Made by a program: the position numbers and the translations under genes. A stretch of DNA of 64,000 bases from Paracoccus jeotgali (lineage in GTDB: Bacteria; Pseudomonadota; Alphaproteobacteria; Rhodobacterales; Rhodobacteraceae): assembly GCF_002865605.1 (NCBI RefSeq), contig NZ_CP025583.1, positions 2,398,501 to 2,462,500 of the forward strand. Reading direction: 5' to 3'. This document shows, one piece after another, positions 61,001 through 64,000 of this stretch; the first letter of the stretch is position 1, and each line of letters opens with the position of its first letter. Below the pieces are notes generated by a model. That model made no database searches. It saw only the letters and a program-made list of their open reading frames with translations, and was not told the DNA's origin.

Positions 61001-61885
61001 TCACTCAGTCCCTTCTGTGCCCTTCTCGGCTTCAAGAATCGCGGTCAGCCCGCTGTCGAGATCGGGGTAGCGAAGGTGATAGCCCAGCTGCGTCTTCATC
61101 CGATCATTCCGCACGCGCTTGGAATCCGCGTAAAAGCTGCGCGCCATGGCCGACATCTCGGCCTGTTCAAATGGCTCTTCTGGCGGGGTCGGCAGGCCCA
61201 GCATCTCGGCGGCGCGGCGGATCGTTTCTTGCGGGGGGGCGGGTTGGTCATCGCAGAGGTTGAAGATCTCGACGCCGACGGCCTGTTCTGCAATCGCGCG
61301 CGTGATGGCTGTCTCGACCGCGCCGGCGATGTCTTCGGCATGGATGCGCGAGAAGATCTGGCCTGGTTTGACGATGCAGCGGGCGGTTCCGGCGCGGAGT
61401 TTCGCGAAGGGGCCCCGTCCGGGGCCGTAGATTCCGGCAAGTCGAAAGATGTTCAGCGGCCAGCCGGCGCGGCGGGACAGATCGGCCCAAGCGGCTTCGG
61501 CCTCGACTCGGGCGCGGGCGCGGGCGCTCGACGGGGACGGCTTTGTCGTTTCGTCCACCCACGCGCCGCCGTGATCGCCATAGACATTGGTCGAGGACAG
61601 GTAGCCCACCCATTTCGGCGCGGCCTGCGACAGATCCTGTGCAAACTCGCGCAGCACCGGGTCGCCGGTGGAGCCAGGTGCAACCGAGGTCAGGATCGCG
61701 TCGGCGCGGGATATGTGGTGGCGGACGGCGTCGCTGTCGCGGGGCCAGATGATCTGTTCGATGCGGTCATCGCCGAAGCCTGCGGTTGCGTTTCGGGTGG
61801 TGCCGGCGACGGTCCAGCCTTTCGCCAGCAGGCGCGGGGACAGGAAGGACGCGGAGTAGCCATGTCCCAGTATCAGAAGATGCAT
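61001..61885 (-). CDS. NAD(P)-dependent epimerase/dehydratase-like protein (YeeZ type)
   Basis: 294 residues of the extended SDR class. The N-terminal dinucleotide motif is atypical, LLILGHGYSASFLSPRL (G-x-G-x-x-x-x), as in YeeZ-type proteins. SSTNVYGDHGGAWVDE holds the Ser/Tyr region, and RLAGIYGPGRGPF follows. The active-site Y-x-x-x-K is not obvious, so catalysis is uncertain. It is convergent with flgD and ends 36 bases past it. Confidence 0.75.
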   Translation of the reverse strand: MHLLILGHGYSASFLSPRLLAKGWTVAGTTRNATAGFGDDRIEQIIWPRDSDAVRHHISRADAILTSVAPGSTGDPVLREFAQDLSQAAPKWVGYLSSTNVYGDHGGAWVDETTKPSPSSARARARVEAEAAWADLSRRAGWPLNIFRLAGIYGPGRGPFAKLRAGTARCIVKPGQIFSRIHAEDIAGAVETAITRAIAEQAVGVEIFNLCDDQPAPPQETIRRAAEMLGLPTPPEEPFEQAEMSAMARSFYADSKRVRNDRMKTQLGYHLRYPDLDSGLTAILEAEKGTEGTE

Positions 61886-62370
61886 CGGTCCTTACCATTC
61901 TTTCCCGGTAATCCGCGTCAAGTCTTTGGCGGAACGAGCGAACCTCGCGCGGATGCGGCTGCGATGCAAGCGGGCGGCAGAAGGGGGTGTATCGCGAGGC
62001 AAATTGGCGGACAAGCGTCTCGGGCCCGCGCAGAGGCGACGCCTATGTGTGACAGCGCGCCCCGTCCGAACCAGTCATGGGCCGCTCCCATGGCCCGGCA
62101 AGGTGACGCGAGGCGTAGACGCTCAGAGACAGAAACCGCTCGACCGAAACCTCCCCCCTCTCGGGGGACTGCGGTTGGAGCGCTGCCGGGCCCGGTGGCG
62201 GGAGCCTCTTCGGGAGTAGCGGAGTGGTCACGATCTGAAGAGTCCGCGAGACGCGCCAGCAAGCGGAAACTGCTCACGGCCGTCGCCCGAAGGCGTGGGG
62301 CCGTCCCAAGGCGGCCTCCATAAGCCGCCTCGAAACCCGCAAACCGGGTCGCGGACCAAGGGCGAGCGCT
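61886..62370. other. Gene-poor stretch with several strong RNA-type hairpins
   Basis: No coding region is convincing. Perfect stems include CCCCC/GGGGG inside ACCG/CGGT (62143-62175), CGGCC/GGCCG enclosing CGCC-CGAA-GGCG (62277-62303), AGGCGGC/GCCGCCT (62309-62330) and ACCCG/CGGGT (62335-62349). The last stems may terminate the minus-strand oxidoreductase gene. The whole could be a structured RNA of unknown class. It does not match the conserved blocks of RNase P RNA, tmRNA or SRP RNA that I could check. Confidence 0.45.
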
Positions 62371-63363
62371 TCAGCCCAGCCCCTCCATCACGTCCGCGGC
62401 CAGCCGGAACGACTCCTGCCGGGCTTGCGGGTCGTGGATCTGACCGGTCAGGATAACCTCATCGGGCCGGTATTGCGCGACAAGCGCCGAGAGTTGCGCG
62501 CGCACGGTGGCGGGGCTGCCGACTGCGCTGATCTTCAGCGCCTGCTCGACGCCCCTCTGCAGCGCGGGCGTGATCTCGGCCAGATCTTCCGTCGGCGCGG
62601 GCAACCTGCCGGGGCGGCCAGAGCGGAGCCGCGCAAAAGCCAACTGCTGGCTCGATTGCAGATAGCGCGCCCGCTCGTCCGTCTCGGCGGCGATGACGTT
62701 GATCGCCAGCATGAAGCGAGGCCCCTCCTCCGCCTCGGCGCGGCCGGCGGGCTGGAAGCGCTCGCGATAGACCTGCGCGGCGTCATCCAGCGCGGCCGGG
62801 GCGAAATGCGAGGCGAAGGCGTAGGGCAGGCCCAGATAGGCGGCCAATTGCGCGCCGAACAGCGACGATCCCAGCATCCAGACCGGCACATGCGTCCCCT
62901 GCCCCGGATGCGCCTGCACCGCCTGATCGGGCGCGGCGTCGCCAAGATAGCTCATCAACTCGACCACATCCTGCGGGAAGTTCTCGGCCATTTCGGGCGA
63001 TTTCCGCAGCGCGCGAAAGACCGCGCCATCGCCGCCCGGCGCGCGGCCCAGACCCAGATCGATGCGGTCGCCGTGAATGGTCGCAAGCGTCCCGAACTGC
63101 TCGGCGATCGACAGGGGCGAGTGGTTGGGCAGCATGATGCCGCCGGCGCCGACGCGGATGCGGCGGGTATCCCCGGCGATATGCCCGATCAGGACCGAGG
63201 TCGCGGCCGAGGCGATCCCCGGCATGTTGTGATGTTCCGCCAGCCAATAGCGGTGATACCCCAGCCCGTCGGCCATCTGGGCCAGCGCCACGCTGCTGGC
63301 GATGGCCTCGGCAGTGGTGCTGCCCTCGGGGACAGGGGCAAGATCCAGAATAGAATAACGCAT
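62371..63363 (-). CDS. LLM-class flavin-dependent oxidoreductase (luciferase-like)
   Basis: 330 residues with the bacterial-luciferase TIM barrel. Text typical of the MsnO8-type family includes [27 protein letters not shown], the flavin-site [33 protein letters not shown] and [27 protein letters not shown]. It would use FMNH2 or F420-like flavin chemistry; the substrate is unknown. GGAAAG lies seven bases before the start. It is divergent from the AMP nucleosidase gene. Confidence 0.86.
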   Translation of the reverse strand: MRYSILDLAPVPEGSTTAEAIASSVALAQMADGLGYHRYWLAEHHNMPGIASAATSVLIGHIAGDTRRIRVGAGGIMLPNHSPLSIAEQFGTLATIHGDRIDLGLGRAPGGDGAVFRALRKSPEMAENFPQDVVELMSYLGDAAPDQAVQAHPGQGTHVPVWMLGSSLFGAQLAAYLGLPYAFASHFAPAALDDAAQVYRERFQPAGRAEAEEGPRFMLAINVIAAETDERARYLQSSQQLAFARLRSGRPGRLPAPTEDLAEITPALQRGVEQALKISAVGSPATVRAQLSALVAQYRPDEVILTGQIHDPQARQESFRLAADVMEGLG

Positions 63364-63456
63364 TGATCTTCCTTTCCCGACCTATCTGGGCACGCGAGGC
63401 CCGACTTGCCAGTGCCGGCGCCGACTGGCAGTCTTGGGCAACAGACGAGGGTCCAG

Positions 63457-64000
63457 ATGAACCACAAGCAGCTAAGGCTGGAAACGCCGCCTCTGGTCGA
63501 GCGGGAATATTTCACCGATCCCCAACACGCCGTCGACCGGCTGCGCGGGCTTTACGATCAGGCCGCGAATTTTCTGACCCAGCATTTCCTGCGTGCTTTG
63601 GGCGGCGAGGCGCCGCAGGCCCGCTATCGCGCCTTCTACCCCGAGGTGCGGCTCACCACGACTAGTCACGTCAAGGCCGATTCGCGCCTCGCCTTCGGCC
63701 ATGTCACCCTGCCCGGCACCTATGCCGCCACGATCACCCGGCCCGATCTGTTCGCCAATTACCTGCGCGAGCAGTTCGCGCTGCTGATGCGCAATCACGG
63801 CGTCTCGATCGGGGTCGGGGTCAGCGACACGCCGATGCCGGTTCATTTCGCCGTCGCCACCCGCACCGATCTGAACGTCCCGCAAGAGGGTGTGCTGGAT
63901 TTCAGCCTGCGCGATGTCTTCGACGTGCCGGATCTGAACACCGTGAACGACGACATCGTCAACGGCGTCGCGGTGCCGGCGCCGGATGGCACCCAGCAGC
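63457..64000 (+). CDS. amn: AMP nucleosidase, N-terminal part (cut by window edge)
   Basis: The frame is open for 181 codons from ATG 63457 to the window end. The N-terminal domain of AMP nucleosidase is recognisable: DPQHAVDRLRGLYDQAANFL, FYPEVRLTT, RLAFGHVTLPGTYAATITRPDLFANYLREQFALL (in part), and PMPVHFAVA. It hydrolyses AMP to adenine and ribose 5-phosphate. The catalytic domain is outside the window. GAGG lies just upstream. Confidence 0.85.
   Translation, partial: MNHKQLRLETPPLVEREYFTDPQHAVDRLRGLYDQAANFLTQHFLRALGGEAPQARYRAFYPEVRLTTTSHVKADSRLAFGHVTLPGTYAATITRPDLFANYLREQFALLMRNHGVSIGVGVSDTPMPVHFAVATRTDLNVPQEGVLDFSLRDVFDVPDLNTVNDDIVNGVAVPAPDGTQQ

Noticed and set aside
61918..62277. 119-codon minus-strand frame in the gene-poor stretch
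   Set aside because: No ribosome-binding site, no domain and shadow-like composition. The DNA is better explained by RNA-type stems.
62090..62350. RNase P RNA, suggested by GACAGAA at 62128-62134
   Set aside because: The conserved GAGGAAAGTC block and other RNase P landmarks are missing at the needed distance on both strands.

Overview
The window is GC-rich, densely packed DNA from an alphaproteobacterium of the Rhodobacteraceae, most likely Paracoccus or a close relative. This rests on three things: a Paracoccus-type sox cluster (V-X-Y-Z-A-B-C-D-G-H), a pobA/pcaQ/pcaDCHGB layout with an interposed beta-keto acid cleavage enzyme, and the alphaproteobacterial flagellin regulators FlaF and FlbT next to a flagellin gene. 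No rRNA, tRNA, CRISPR array, insertion sequence or prophage was recognised.

Layout. (1) 1-572: end of a DUF1295 membrane protein gene with a possible coupled small ORF. (2) 866-17076: an uncharacterised catabolic island. It has two paralogous acyl-CoA ligases, a thioesterase, a double-HxlR regulator, and a minus-strand operon of thiolase, carotenoid/stilbene oxygenase, aldehyde dehydrogenase and SDR. Divergent from that operon run CoA ligase 2, an alpha/beta hydrolase, TRAP transporter PQM, a nitronate monooxygenase-like protein and an MFS exporter. (3) 17366-25484: a quinone/electrophile-defence cluster (DoxX, WrbA, a frameshifted FUSC exporter, pirin, MhqD-like hydrolase, MhqO-like dioxygenase, LysR, MarR, VOC protein) plus an MliC-like lysozyme inhibitor. 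(4) 25570-35431: a second TRAP transporter joined to pcaB-BKACE-pcaGHCD-pobA, with divergent pcaQ. (5) 35540-37048: a disordered small protein and an exported rhodanese. (6) 37364-48443: thiosulfate oxidation (DUF302, soxS-like, soxVXYZABCD, soxG, soxH, soxT-like), apparently without soxE, soxF, soxW and a nearby soxR. (7) 48664-54796: DUF421 protein, DHA2-type exporter, baeRF protein, cation/proton antiporter with a cyclic-nucleotide-binding domain. (8) 55074-60964: a flagellar segment (DUF1217, flbT, flaF, flagellin, rod-binding protein, fliK, flgD). (9) 61001-64000: epimerase, a structured gene-poor stretch, a luciferase-like oxidoreductase and the start of AMP nucleosidase.

How the parts fit. 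The organism appears able to import aromatic or other organic acids through two TRAP systems and convert 4-hydroxybenzoate and protocatechuate to beta-ketoadipate. It may finish that pathway with a BKACE rather than PcaIJ/PcaF. It can also oxidise thiosulfate through a compact Sox system and defend itself against quinones made during aromatic metabolism. The first island looks like a separate pathway in which oxidative C=C cleavage gives an aldehyde, then an acid, then a CoA thioester for thiolytic cleavage. Its substrate cannot be read from the sequence and it is the best candidate here for an undescribed system.
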